Assembly (NCBI RefSeq): GCF_013778305.1 | Contig: NZ_JACEIC010000004.1 | Location: 214,544 to 278,543, forward strand | Direction of reading: 5' to 3' | Length of the DNA stretch: 64,000 bases | From: Nocardioides agri | Lineage (GTDB): Bacteria; Actinomycetota; Actinomycetes; Propionibacteriales; Nocardioidaceae | Shown: positions 12,292 to 20,367 of the stretch, piece after piece | Position numbering within the stretch: position 1 is the first letter of the stretch | Layout: the number at the start of each line of letters is the position of its first letter | Notes under the pieces: model-generated | The model's database searches: none | What the model was told of the DNA's origin: nothing | The model's input: the letters and a program-made list of their open reading frames with translations, nothing else | Program-made: the position numbers and the translations under genes

Positions 12292-12468
12292 ATGTACTTC
12301 ACCGACCGCGGCATCGAGGAGCTCGAGAAGCGCCGGGGCGACGAGGAGGTCACCCTGGCCTGGCTCGCCGAGCGGCTCCAGGAGTTCACCGACACCCACC
12401 CGGAGTTCGAGACCGCCGTCGAGCGGTTCGCGACCTGGCTGGCGCGCCTCGACGACCCCGAGGACTGA
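12292..12468 (+). CDS. small DUF6104 family protein
   Basis: 58 residues starting MYFTDRGIEELEKRRGDEEV, preceded by the good ribosome binding site GAGGAGG. The sequence is acidic and helical (WLAERLQEF, ATWLARLDDPED), without signal or membrane segment. I recognise it as the short protein that follows kgd/sucA in many actinobacteria, grouped as DUF6104. Its function is unknown. The conserved pairing with kgd suggests a link to the 2-oxoglutarate enzyme. A strong hairpin separates the two genes. Confidence 0.8.
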   Translation: MYFTDRGIEELEKRRGDEEVTLAWLAERLQEFTDTHPEFETAVERFATWLARLDDPED

Positions 12469-12478
12469 CGCCCGCCCG

Positions 12479-13033
12479 CTACCCCAGCAGGACGCCGAAC
12501 GCCCGCTCGACGATCTCGGGCAGCGACCCGCCCTCGTCGAGCCAGATCGCCGTCGAGCTGCGGAACACCGCGAACCCGACACCGGCGAGGACCCGCGCCG
12601 AGGCGTCGCCGCCGAGCTCCCGCGCCACGACGAACTCCCACGACTGGAAGGTGTCGTAGAGCCGCCCGCGCAGGACCGGGGAGGACGCCGCCGCCTGCTG
12701 GCGCAGCAGGACGCGGCTGCGGTCGGTCTCGAAGCCGCGGGCCATGTCGACGACCGCCTGACGGATGACACCGAGGTCGTCGAGGTCGGTGGCGGCGAGC
12801 TCACGGATCCGCGCCCGCAGCTCGGCCTGCCGCTCCTCGCGGCCCATGTCGAGCACCTCGTCCTTGGTCGCGAAGTAGCGGAAGAACGTGCGCGGCGAGA
12901 CGCCGGCGTCGGCGGCGATCGCGTCGACCGAGGTCTCGTCGAAGCCGTCCCGCGCGAAGAGCCGCAGGGCGGAGTCCTCGAGCGCCCGTCGGGTCGTGAG
13001 CTTGTGCTGCTCGCGGCGACCCGGCTCAGTCAC
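12479..13033 (-). CDS. TetR family transcriptional regulator
   Basis: 184 residues from GTG at 13033. The N-terminal helix-turn-helix is clear: a helix ALEDSALRLFARDGFDETS, then VDAIAADAGVSPRTFFRYF ending near residue 60. A variable helical ligand-binding domain follows. The GTG lies inside the end of the sulfatase gene (GTGACTGA, 8-bp overlap), so the two are co-translated. Repression of the sulfatase operon and the divergent gene through the palindrome at 15313-15328 is inferred. An earlier in-frame start would run further into the sulfatase gene and is unlikely. Confidence 0.88.
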   Translation of the reverse strand: MTEPGRREQHKLTTRRALEDSALRLFARDGFDETSVDAIAADAGVSPRTFFRYFATKDEVLDMGREERQAELRARIRELAATDLDDLGVIRQAVVDMARGFETDRSRVLLRQQAAASSPVLRGRLYDTFQSWEFVVARELGGDASARVLAGVGFAVFRSSTAIWLDEGGSLPEIVERAFGVLLG

Positions 13034-15302
13034 CGGAGAGGGCGGCTCGCAGCTCCGTGCTCTGCTCGGGACCGGCTCCCGGGCGACCACTGCGCAGCTC
13101 CACCCGGTCGAGGGTACCGGTGAAGGCGTACGGCGGCCGGTAGTCGTCGCTCACGGCGATCCCCCGGTCGCGCCCGACGAGCAGGCCGGCGCCCGCGGTC
13201 GAGAGGTTCGGGAAGAAGAGCATGCCGGGCAGCGGCGCCTCGGCCACGCCGACGCCGTCGACCGCGAGCACGGCTCGCGGCTCGCGGCCCGGCTCGTAGC
13301 GCAGCTCCACCCGGTGCCGGCCGGGCGGCACGGCGTCGTCGGCCGCGACCCGGATCGCGCCGTCGAGCAGCGCGAACACCGCCGTCGGCCGCCCGTCGAG
13401 CAGGTAGAACGCCCACCCGCCGTGCCGGTCCCCCAGCGCGGCCAGGACGCCCTCGGCGCCACCCGCGGGGACCTCGATCTCGGCGGCCAGCACGAAGCCG
13501 CCCATGACCGCGGGCAGCTGGCTCTCCTGCACCGGCCCGCCACCGGGTCGGTAGATCGCGCTCGCCGGGACCGGGAACTCGCCGGGGTGCATGTGCGCCA
13601 TCGACGCCGGGAACTCGAAGAGCGGCAGCACGTTGTTGCGGCCCGCCTCCGACCACCACAGCTCCTCGAGGCGGCGTACGACGTCCGGGTGCTGGTCGGC
13701 GACGTCGCGGGACTCGGAGAAGTCCCCCGCGAGGTGGAAGAGCGACCAGCGGTCGGTGTCGAAGTCGAAGCTCCCGACGAGTCGGTCCCGCTCGCCGAAC
13801 TGGTTGGGCACGTGGTCGGTGACCGCCTTCCAGCCGTCGTGGTAGATGCCGCGCGAGCCCATCAGCTCGAAGTACTGCAGGTCGCGGTGCTCCGCCGCCG
13901 CGGCGTCGCGGAAGCTCGGCAGCAGGGACCTCCCGTCGACGGGCTGCTGGGTCACGCCGTCCACCGTCTCGGGCGGCGCGATCCCGGCCGCGTCGAGCAC
14001 GGTCGCGTAGACGTCGACCGCGTGGCAGAACTGCGGCCGCACGTCGCCGCGCCCGGCCAGCCGGTCGCCCCAGCGGACCACGAGCGGCGTCCGCACGCCG
14101 CCGAGCCAGGCGTACCGCTTCCACAGCCGCAGCGGCGCGTTGCCCGCCCAGGCCCAGCCGTAGGGGTAGTGGTTGTTGGCGCGGTGGCCGCCGATGTCGT
14201 CGATCTGCTCCAGCGCGGTGTCGATCTCCTCGTTGAGACCGAGCCAGCCGGCCGCCTCGTTGAGGGTGCCGGTCGGGCCGCCCTCGGCACTGGCGCCGTT
14301 GTCGGACAGGACCATCACGAGGGTGTCGTCGGCGACGCCTTGCTGCTCGAGGAAGTCGAAGAGCCGGCCGAGGTGGTGGTCGGTGTGCGTCATGAACGCC
14401 GCGAAGACCTCCATGTAGCGGGCGAACAGCCGCCGCTCCTCGGTCGACAGCGTGTCCCAGTCCGGCACCCACGGCGGCCGCTCGGTGAGCTCGGTCCCGG
14501 CCGGGATGATGCCCTCGGCGACCTGGCGGTCGTACGCGCGCTGCCGCCAGGCGTCCCAGCCGTCGTCGAACTGGCCGGCGTACCGCTCGATCCACTCGGC
14601 CGGCACCTGGTGGGGTGCGTGCGCGGCTCCGGTGGCGAGGTAGCAGAAGAACGGCTTGCGGGACGCGGCCTGCTGCTGGTCCTGGATCATCCGGATCGCC
14701 TGGTCGACCAGGTCCTCGGTGAGGTGGTAGCCCTCCTCGGGCGTGCGCGGCGGCTCGATGTGCGTGTTGTCGCGGACCAGCTCCGGCGCCCACTGGTTGG
14801 TCTCGGCGCCGAGGAACCCGTAGTAGCGCTCGAAGCCCATGCCGAGCGGCCAGCGCTCGAAGGGGCCGGCGGCGGAGTACTCGGTCTTCGGGGTCAGGTG
14901 CCACTTGCCGACGGCCATGGTGTTGTAGCCGCTGTCCTTGAGCACCCGCGCGAGCGAGGCCGCCGACCGGGGGATCCGGCCGTGGTAGCCGGGGAAGCCG
15001 AGGGCGGCCTCCTCCGTGACGCCCATGCCGACCGCGTGGTGGTTGCGCCCGGTGAGCAGCGCGGCCCGCGTCGAGGAGCAGACCGAGGTGACGTGGAAGC
15101 GGTTGTAGCGCAGGCCGGCCGCGGCGAGCCGGTCGACGTGCGGGGTGTCGAAGCCGGCGCCGAAGCACCCGAGCTGCGCGAACCCGACGTCGTCGAGCAC
15201 GATCATCAGCACGTTCGGGGCGTCCGGGTCGGCGGCCGGGTAGCCGATGAAGCGCGGCTCGGAGTCCGCGACCCGGGAGCCGATCCGCTGGGCGTCGTCC
15301 AT
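13026..15302 (-). CDS. arylsulfatase family sulfatase
   Basis: 758 residues, in the range of large arylsulfatases of the AtsA type. The metal-binding start VLMIVLDDVGFAQLGCFG is near residue 31. The formylglycine site reads CSSTRAALLTGRNHH with Cys75, so the third position is Ser instead of the usual Pro/Ala. Further metal/sulfate-site segments include VGKWHLTPKTEY and VLSDNGASAEGG. No signal peptide is seen, so it is probably cytoplasmic. ATG 15302 is preferred over GTG 15329 because a palindromic operator lies between them and a CAGAAT box sits six bases before the ATG. It hydrolyses a sulfate ester of unknown identity. Confidence 0.9.
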   Translation of the reverse strand: MDDAQRIGSRVADSEPRFIGYPAADPDAPNVLMIVLDDVGFAQLGCFGAGFDTPHVDRLAAAGLRYNRFHVTSVCSSTRAALLTGRNHHAVGMGVTEEAALGFPGYHGRIPRSAASLARVLKDSGYNTMAVGKWHLTPKTEYSAAGPFERWPLGMGFERYYGFLGAETNQWAPELVRDNTHIEPPRTPEEGYHLTEDLVDQAIRMIQDQQQAASRKPFFCYLATGAAHAPHQVPAEWIERYAGQFDDGWDAWRQRAYDRQVAEGIIPAGTELTERPPWVPDWDTLSTEERRLFARYMEVFAAFMTHTDHHLGRLFDFLEQQGVADDTLVMVLSDNGASAEGGPTGTLNEAAGWLGLNEEIDTALEQIDDIGGHRANNHYPYGWAWAGNAPLRLWKRYAWLGGVRTPLVVRWGDRLAGRGDVRPQFCHAVDVYATVLDAAGIAPPETVDGVTQQPVDGRSLLPSFRDAAAAEHRDLQYFELMGSRGIYHDGWKAVTDHVPNQFGERDRLVGSFDFDTDRWSLFHLAGDFSESRDVADQHPDVVRRLEELWWSEAGRNNVLPLFEFPASMAHMHPGEFPVPASAIYRPGGGPVQESQLPAVMGGFVLAAEIEVPAGGAEGVLAALGDRHGGWAFYLLDGRPTAVFALLDGAIRVAADDAVPPGRHRVELRYEPGREPRAVLAVDGVGVAEAPLPGMLFFPNLSTAGAGLLVGRDRGIAVSDDYRPPYAFTGTLDRVELRSGRPGAGPEQSTELRAALSGD

Positions 15303-15308
15303 GGCCCG

Positions 15309-15328
15309 ATTCTGACACTCGACTGTCA
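15309..15328. promoter_or_regulatory. -10 box and palindromic operator in the sulfatase / ADC-like divergent promoter
   Basis: 15313-15328 reads TGACACTCGACTGTCA, a palindrome matching its complement at 14 of 16 positions (TGACAnTCGAnTGTCA). It overlaps a minus-strand CAGAAT (15314-15309) six bases upstream of the sulfatase ATG. Size and symmetry fit a TetR dimer site, and the TetR gene is the last gene of the same operon. Binding is inferred. Confidence 0.6.
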
Positions 15329-15364
15329 CTTTTGTCGCGCTCCGCGGTAGGGCAGGATGCCGCC

Positions 15365-16015
15365 ATGACGCAGACCGCCTGGATCACCTCCTCCGGCCCG
15401 CACGGCGAGGTCTCCTACCCGGCAGCCCCGTGGGACATGGTCGGCCAGCTCTGGCTCTCGATCTTCAGGCTCGCGGACCCGGTCGACGACCTCCGGCCGG
15501 CCGGCATCTACGGCGCCGCGTTCGTCTCCTACGAGCCGGGCAGCCCGCTGACCTACTCCGAGCTGCTCGTGGCCCGCCTGGCCGACGCCGGCGAGCACGG
15601 CAGGTGCGTGTCGATCACCGACATCTGGGTCGACTCCCCCGCCTCGGTCGCCGGTGGCCGCGAGCTGTGGGCGATCCCGAAGGGGCTCTGTGACTTCGAC
15701 CTCGACACCACCCGCCGCGGTCCGCTGTCCTCGACGGAGTGGTCGGCGTCGCTGGGGCGCCGGCCGATCGCGAGCGCGTCGTTCACCGACGTGAGCCGGG
15801 CGATGCTGCGGGTCCCGTTCAAGGGCACGACCTGGCAGCCGGGCATATCGGACACCGGCGGCGAGGAGCGCACCGCGGTCCTGCAGGGCTCCGCGAAGGC
15901 GCTGCCGTGCCGCGGCCGCTGGGACTTCGCCGCGGACGGGCCGCTCGGCTGGCTGCGCGGCGCGCGCCAGCTGGCGTCGTTCCGGCAGGCCGACTTCCGG
16001 ATGTCCTTCGGCTGA
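15365..16015 (+). CDS. acetoacetate decarboxylase family protein
   Basis: 216 residues, with the fold signatures of the ADC family (PF06314): AGIYGAAFVSYEPGSPLTYSEL near residue 48, then GGRELWAIPKGLCDFDLD near 97. The lysine of the latter occupies the region of the family's Schiff-base lysine. Many actinobacterial members are uncharacterised and need not decarboxylate acetoacetate. ATG 15365 follows GGCAGGA at about nine bases. It is divergent from the sulfatase-TetR operon and shares its operator region, so co-regulation is likely. Confidence 0.78.
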   Translation: MTQTAWITSSGPHGEVSYPAAPWDMVGQLWLSIFRLADPVDDLRPAGIYGAAFVSYEPGSPLTYSELLVARLADAGEHGRCVSITDIWVDSPASVAGGRELWAIPKGLCDFDLDTTRRGPLSSTEWSASLGRRPIASASFTDVSRAMLRVPFKGTTWQPGISDTGGEERTAVLQGSAKALPCRGRWDFAADGPLGWLRGARQLASFRQADFRMSFG

Positions 16016-16018
16016 CCC

Positions 16019-16426
16019 TTGCCACGCCGCATCGAGCCGTCCGCCGACGTCGTACGCCGGGTCGGGGCGATCGCCGCACGCCTGCCCGAGGTCGTCGAGG
16101 AGGAGGCGTGGACGGGTGTGCGCTGGCGGATCCGGAGCACGACCTTCGCCCACGTGATGGTCGCGCAGCCCGGCTACGAGTCGTCGTACCGCGACATCAC
16201 CGGGGACGCCTCCGTGCGGACCGTCCTCACGTTCCGCTCCAGCGGGGACGAGCTGCTCGCGCTGACCCACGCGCCGTACCCCTTCTACAAGCCGCCGTGG
16301 TCGGAGGCCGTCGTCGGGATCGTCCTCGACGACACCACCGACTGGACCGAGGTGGCCGAGCTGGTGACCGACTCCTACCGGTGCTGCGCCCCGCAGAAGC
16401 TGGTGCGGCTGCTGGACGGTCCCTGA
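16019..16426 (+). CDS. MmcQ/YjbR family protein
   Basis: 135 residues, three bases after the ADC-like gene, so probably co-transcribed. The sequence has the MmcQ/YjbR double-psi-like pattern: RRVGAIAARLPEVVEEEAW at the N-terminus, R.RSTTFAHV, then TFRSSGDELLALTHAPYPFY and a final VAELVTDSYRCCAPQKLVRLL helix. The family is cytoplasmic and DNA-binding-like in fold, with no agreed function. The TTG start at 16019 is the only start that keeps the full N-terminal helix. Confidence 0.75.
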   Translation: MPRRIEPSADVVRRVGAIAARLPEVVEEEAWTGVRWRIRSTTFAHVMVAQPGYESSYRDITGDASVRTVLTFRSSGDELLALTHAPYPFYKPPWSEAVVGIVLDDTTDWTEVAELVTDSYRCCAPQKLVRLLDGP

Positions 16427-17098
16427 CTACCCCGCCGGGCGGACCGTGAGGTCGGGGACCGTGGCGTCGCGGGGCAGGTCGATCAGGCGCACGATGGCGT
16501 CGGCGACGGTCTCGGGCCGGATCCACGCGGCGGCGTCGTACTCCTTGCCCTCCTGGGCGTGCACCTTCTCCTGCATGGGCGTCGCGGTGCGGCCGGGGTA
16601 GACCGTGGACACCCGGACGTCCGGCTCCTCCCCGCGCAGCGAGTCGGCGAGCGCGCGCAGCCCGTGCTTGGAGGCGGCGTACGCCGACCAGCCCGGGTGG
16701 GCGGTGAGGCCGGCGCCGGAGTTCACGAAGACGACCGTGCCGCGGGCGGCCCGCAGGGCCGGCAGCGCGACCCGGGTGAGCGCCGCCGGCGCGACGAGGT
16801 TGACCCGCAGCTGGGTCGCCCAGTCGTCGACCGTCAGCTCGGCGACGCCGCCCAGCTCGACGGTCCCCGCTGCGTGCACGACGGAGTCCAGCGCCGAGGG
16901 CAGGGCGAGCGACTCGACGGACTCCGGCCAGGCCAGGTCGGCGACCAGCACCGCGGCGCCGTCGTACGACGCGCGCAGCTCGTCCGCCCGCTCCTCCGAC
17001 CGGGCCACGAGGACCACGTCGTCACCCCGGTCGAGCAGGGTGCGGGCGACGACAGCACCGATGCCGGACCCGGCGCCGGTGACGAGGTGGCTTCTCAT
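16427..17098 (-). CDS. short-chain dehydrogenase/reductase (SDR)
   Basis: 223 residues with a classical SDR layout. The cofactor motif LVTGAGSGIGAVVARTLL is at residues 5-22, VHAAGTVELGG near 75 stands in for NAG, the catalytic Ser is in FVNSGAG near 126, and YAASK near 137 supplies Tyr and Lys. The substrate is unknown. The ATG at 17098 overlaps the stop of the upstream MDR gene by ATGA, so the two oxidoreductases are translationally coupled. Confidence 0.9.
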   Translation of the reverse strand: MRSHLVTGAGSGIGAVVARTLLDRGDDVVLVARSEERADELRASYDGAAVLVADLAWPESVESLALPSALDSVVHAAGTVELGGVAELTVDDWATQLRVNLVAPAALTRVALPALRAARGTVVFVNSGAGLTAHPGWSAYAASKHGLRALADSLRGEEPDVRVSTVYPGRTATPMQEKVHAQEGKEYDAAAWIRPETVADAIVRLIDLPRDATVPDLTVRPAG

Positions 17099-18063
17099 CG
17101 GGTGAAGACGATCTTGCCGAACTGCTCGCCGCCGAGCATCGCCGCGAAGCCGTCGCGCGCCTCCGTCATCGGCAGCGTCCGGTCGACGAGCGGCCGGGCG
17201 CCGGTGGCGTCGAGCATCGAGACCAGCCCGGCGAGCTCGTCGCGGGTGCCCATCGTCGAGCCGACCACGCTGAGCTGCAGGAAGAAGATCCGGGTGAGCT
17301 CGGCGTCGTCGAGGTTCGGGCCGGACGTGGTGCCGGAGGTGACGATCCGGCCGCCTGGCCGCAGCGCCCGGATCGAGTGCGACCACGTCGCCCGGCCGAC
17401 GGTCTCGATGACGGCGTCCACCTTCACCGGCAGCCGCGCGCCCGACTCGAACGCCTCGTGGGCGCCGAGCTCGAGCGCCCGCGCGCGCTTGGCCTCGTCG
17501 CGGCTGGTGACCAGCACCCGCAGGCCCGCGGCCCGGCCGAGCACGATCGCGGCGGTCGCGACGCCGCCGCCGGCGCCCTGCACGAGCACGGTCTCCCCGG
17601 CCCGCAGCTGCCCGCGGGTGAAGAGCATCCGGTAGGCCGTGAGCCACGCGGTCGGCAGGCAGGCGGCCTCCTCGAACGACAGCGACGCGGGCTTCGGCAC
17701 CACGTTGCGACGCGGCACCGCGACCCGCTCGGCGAACGTGCCCTGGTAGCGCTCCGAGAGCAGCGACCGCTTCGGGTCGAAGGTCTCGTCGCCGGTCCAC
17801 GACGGGTCGCTGATCACCGCGTGCACGACGACCTCGTTGCCGTCCTCGTCGTGGCCCGCCGCGTCGCAGCCGAGGATCATCGGCAGCGCCTCCTCGCGCA
17901 GGCCGACGCCGCGGAGCGAGAAGAGGTCGTGGTGGTTGAGCGACGCCGCCTTGACGCTGACGGTGGTCCACCCGTCCGGCACGTCCGGCTCGGGGCGCTC
18001 CCCCACCTGCAGGCCGGCGAGCGGGTCGTCCTTCGAGAAGCTGTCGGCGTAGACGGCGAACAT
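17095..18063 (-). CDS. zinc-free MDR-type alcohol dehydrogenase / quinone oxidoreductase-like protein
   Basis: 322 residues with the GroES-like N-terminal domain (VKAASLNHHDLFSLRGVGL near residue 38) and the Rossmann motif VLVQGAGGGVATAAIVLGRA near 154. The cysteine set of the structural zinc lobe is absent, which places it with quinone-oxidoreductase/enoyl-reductase-like MDRs. NADPH-linked reduction of an unknown carbonyl or enoyl substrate is likely. TAGGTT lies six bases before the ATG (18070-18075), suggesting a leaderless mRNA. It is first of a pair with the SDR. Confidence 0.85.
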   Translation of the reverse strand: MFAVYADSFSKDDPLAGLQVGERPEPDVPDGWTTVSVKAASLNHHDLFSLRGVGLREEALPMILGCDAAGHDEDGNEVVVHAVISDPSWTGDETFDPKRSLLSERYQGTFAERVAVPRRNVVPKPASLSFEEAACLPTAWLTAYRMLFTRGQLRAGETVLVQGAGGGVATAAIVLGRAAGLRVLVTSRDEAKRARALELGAHEAFESGARLPVKVDAVIETVGRATWSHSIRALRPGGRIVTSGTTSGPNLDDAELTRIFFLQLSVVGSTMGTRDELAGLVSMLDATGARPLVDRTLPMTEARDGFAAMLGGEQFGKIVFTR

Positions 18064-18069
18064 TCCTCG

Positions 18070-18075
18070 AACCTA
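18070..18075 (-). promoter_or_regulatory. -10 box of leaderless MDR-SDR operon
   Basis: On the minus strand TAGGTT is followed by six bases and then the ATG at 18063, placing the expected transcription start on or next to the start codon. No clear -35 box is seen. Confidence 0.45.
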
Positions 18076-18082
18076 CCGAGAC

Positions 18083-19273
18083 CTAGGTGCGCGCCACACC
18101 ATCGCGGCGTGCGGCGTCCGCCACAGCCGCCGCCACCGCGGGCCCGACGCGCGGGTCGAACGGCGACGGGATGACGTAGTCCTCGCTGAGCTGGTCGCCG
18201 ACCAGGTCGGCGAGCGCCTGCGCGGCGGCGAGCTTCATGCCCTCGGTGATCGCGCTGGCGTTGACGTCGAAGGCGCCCCGGAAGATGCCGGGGAACGCGA
18301 GCACGTTGTTGATCTGGTTGGGGAAGTCCGACCGGCCCGTGGCCACCACGCGGGCGTGCCGGTGGGCGACCTCCGGGTGCACCTCCGGGTGCGGGTTGGC
18401 CATCGCGAAGATGATGGCGTCGGCGGCCATCCGGGCCACGTCCTCCTCCGGCACCGTGCCGCCGGAGACGCCGAGGTAGACGTCGGCGCCGTCGAGCGCG
18501 TCGGCGAGGCTCCCGGTGCGGCCGGTCTTGTCGGCCGTCATCTCGGCCAGCTCGCGCTTCACCGGGGTGAGGTCGCTGCGGCTCGAGTGCACGATGCCCT
18601 TGCGGTCGGTCACCGCGAGGTCCGTGATGCCCGCCTCGAGGAGGATCTTGGCGATGGCGACGCCGGCGGCACCGGCACCGGAGATCACGACCCGGGTGGT
18701 GGCGGCGTCGCGGCCGGTGAGCTCCAGGGCGTTCCACAGCGCGGCGAGCGCCACCACGGCGGTGCCGTGCTGGTCGTCGTGGAAGACCGGGATCTCGAGG
18801 CGGGCCTTGAGCCGCTCCTCGATCTCGAAGCAGCGCGGCGCGGAGATGTCCTCGAGGTTGATGCCGCCGAAGCTCGGCGCCATCCGGACGACGGTCTCGA
18901 TGATCTCCTCGACGTCGGTCGTCGCCAGGCAGATCGGCACGGCGTCCACGTTGCCGAACTGCTTGAAGAGCACCGCCTTGCCCTCCATCACCGGCATCGC
19001 GGCGGCCGGTCCGATGTCGCCGAGCCCGAGGACGGCGGTGCCGTCGGTGACGACCGCGACGGTGTTGGGCACCCACGTGTAGTGGCGGGTCATCGTCGGG
19101 TCCGCGGCGATCGCCTCGCAGACCCGCGCGACGCCCGGGGTGTAGGCCAGCGACAGGTCGTCACGGCCGGCGAGCGGCACCGTCGAGGTGAGCTCCATCT
19201 TGCCGCCCACGTGCAGGTCGAAGACCGGGTCTCCGGCGTGGGGGTGGGTGGACGACGGGTGCGCATCAGTCAT
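18083..19273 (-). CDS. NAD(P)-dependent malic enzyme
   Basis: Oxidatively decarboxylates malate to pyruvate, linking the TCA cycle to gluconeogenesis and NADPH supply. The 396-residue short bacterial form carries the N-terminal catalytic segment SLAYTPGVARVCEAIAADP (residues 41-59) and the lysine segment GKAVLFKQFGNVDAVPI near 92. The metal-binding FHDDQHGTAVV is near 143 and the cofactor loop VVISGAGAAGVAIAKILLEA near 174. Whether it prefers NAD or NADP cannot be told. It stands alone, 118 bp upstream of sodX. Confidence 0.92.
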   Translation of the reverse strand: MTDAHPSSTHPHAGDPVFDLHVGGKMELTSTVPLAGRDDLSLAYTPGVARVCEAIAADPTMTRHYTWVPNTVAVVTDGTAVLGLGDIGPAAAMPVMEGKAVLFKQFGNVDAVPICLATTDVEEIIETVVRMAPSFGGINLEDISAPRCFEIEERLKARLEIPVFHDDQHGTAVVALAALWNALELTGRDAATTRVVISGAGAAGVAIAKILLEAGITDLAVTDRKGIVHSSRSDLTPVKRELAEMTADKTGRTGSLADALDGADVYLGVSGGTVPEEDVARMAADAIIFAMANPHPEVHPEVAHRHARVVATGRSDFPNQINNVLAFPGIFRGAFDVNASAITEGMKLAAAQALADLVGDQLSEDYVIPSPFDPRVGPAVAAAVADAARRDGVART

Positions 19274-19391
19274 CGCGAGACCTGACTTTCGAGAGGGCGT
19301 GGCGGGGCGAGGTCCGGATCAACGTGCGGGGGTGGTGCACGGAAGTCGTCGGACCATGGGGGGTCTCCCTCGCCGCCAGTCTGGCACAGCG

Positions 19392-19706
19392 TCAGAGCCG
19401 GCGGGGGCGCGGCCAGACCCTGGCCACCGTGACAGCGATCACGTCCCCGTCGGGCACCGGCCCGCGGTGCCGGGAGTCGACACCGTCGTCGGGGTTGTCG
19501 CTGAGCAGCCACCAGGCCGGCGCACCGGAGGCCGTCGTACGACGCTCGACGGCGCGCTTCACCGCGACCGTGCCGTCGGCGAGCCGGGCCACGACGACCT
19601 CGCCCGCACGCACCTCGCGCGCATAGGAGACGAGCAGCCGGTCACCGGGGTGGAGGGTGGGCACCATCGACCGCCCGTCGACCACTGCGAAACCCCACCT
19701 CGCCAC
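19392..19706 (-). CDS. sodX: nickel superoxide dismutase maturation protease (S26-like)
   Basis: About 104 residues from GTG at 19706. It resembles signal peptidase I without a membrane anchor. The catalytic serine is in GRSMVPTLHPGDRLLV (residues 11-26), and the general-base lysine in TVAVKRAVERR near residue 50 matches the S26 dyad. It is divergent from sodN, the arrangement expected for the protease that removes the SodN leader before His1. The start could vary by a few codons; an upstream in-frame extension has no good start. Confidence 0.8.
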   Translation of the reverse strand: MARWGFAVVDGRSMVPTLHPGDRLLVSYAREVRAGEVVVARLADGTVAVKRAVERRTTASGAPAWWLLSDNPDDGVDSRHRGPVPDGDVIAVTVARVWPRPRRL

Positions 19707-19760
19707 GCGGAGTAGTGTCGCAGCGTTCGACCCAGGACCACCGAAGACGAGAGGAACCGC

Positions 19761-20162
19761 ATGTTCGCGCGACTGTTCGCCCCCACCCTCGAGGTCTCCG
19801 CCCACTGCGACCTTCCCTGCGGCGTCTACGACCCCGCTCAGGCCCGGATCGAGGCGGAGTCGATCAAGGCCATCATCGCCAAGGTCGCGGACAACGACGA
19901 CCCGGACTTCCGCACCCGCGCCATCCTGATCAAGGAGCAGCGCTCCGAGCTGGTCAAGCACCACCTCTGGGTGCTGTGGACCGACTACTTCAAGCCGCCG
20001 CACTTCGAGAAGTACCCGCAGCTGCACACGCTGGTCAACGAGGCCACCAAGCTGGCCGGCGCGTCCGGCACCAAGGGTGAGCTCGACGCCGAGAAGGCCG
20101 ACCAGCTCCTCGCGAAGATCGACGAGATCGCCGAGATCTTCTGGGAGACCAAGAAGGCTTGA
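19761..20162 (+). CDS. sodN: nickel-containing superoxide dismutase
   Basis: Detoxifies superoxide in the cytoplasm using a Ni centre. The 133-residue precursor has a 14-residue leader followed by the nickel hook HCDLPCGVYD (residues 15-24). Cleavage before His15 exposes the amino group and imidazole, and the two cysteines complete the Ni site. The rest is the four-helix bundle (EAESIKAIIAKVADNDD, LVKHHLWVLWTDYF). A GAGAGGA ribosome binding site precedes the ATG. Its maturation protease gene is divergent 54 bp away. Control by a Nur-type nickel regulator is common, but no site was identified. Confidence 0.97.
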   Translation: MFARLFAPTLEVSAHCDLPCGVYDPAQARIEAESIKAIIAKVADNDDPDFRTRAILIKEQRSELVKHHLWVLWTDYFKPPHFEKYPQLHTLVNEATKLAGASGTKGELDAEKADQLLAKIDEIAEIFWETKKA

Positions 20163-20190
20163 GCGGAGCTCACGCCTCCTTGGTCTCAAG

Positions 20191-20215
20191 CACGCCTGAG
20201 CGAAGCGAAGGCGTG
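20191..20215. repeat. REP-like hairpin 1
   Basis: CACGCCT and AGGCGTG pair perfectly around the loop GAGCGAAGCGA. The loop resembles that of the next hairpin 30 bp away, which suggests one repeat family. It lies just after sodN and could also terminate transcription. Confidence 0.65.
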
Positions 20216-20246
20216 ACCGTGTGCCGTCACCGCAAGAGACGTCGAA

Positions 20247-20275
20247 GGAACGGCTGAGCGCAGCGAAGCCGTTCC
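20247..20275. repeat. REP-like hairpin 2
   Basis: GGAACGGCT and AGCCGTTCC form a perfect 9-bp stem around GAGCGCAGCGA. Loop and flank share TGAGCGnAGCGAAG with the first hairpin. The region between sodN and rsbW (284 bp) holds these two elements and the SigF-type promoter. Confidence 0.65.
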
Positions 20276-20341
20276 GCTCGCTAGGCCCGACCAAGTTCTC
20301 GCCTGGGCCACAAGCTTTCGGGCACCGGCGCGCAGATCACG

Positions 20342-20367
20342 GTTACCGGGACCGGCCCCCGGGGTAA
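20342..20367 (+). promoter_or_regulatory. SigF-type promoter of rsbW-sigF
   Basis: GTTA at 20342-20345, a 16-bp spacer and GGGTAA at 20362-20367 match the general-stress SigF/SigB-type pattern GTTT-N15-17-GGGTAt known from actinobacteria. It lies 79 bp before the rsbW ATG and points to positive autoregulation by SigF. Confidence 0.7.

Noticed and set aside
12888..15350. 820-codon plus-strand frame opposite the sulfatase
   Set aside because: Antisense shadow of the sulfatase and TetR genes.
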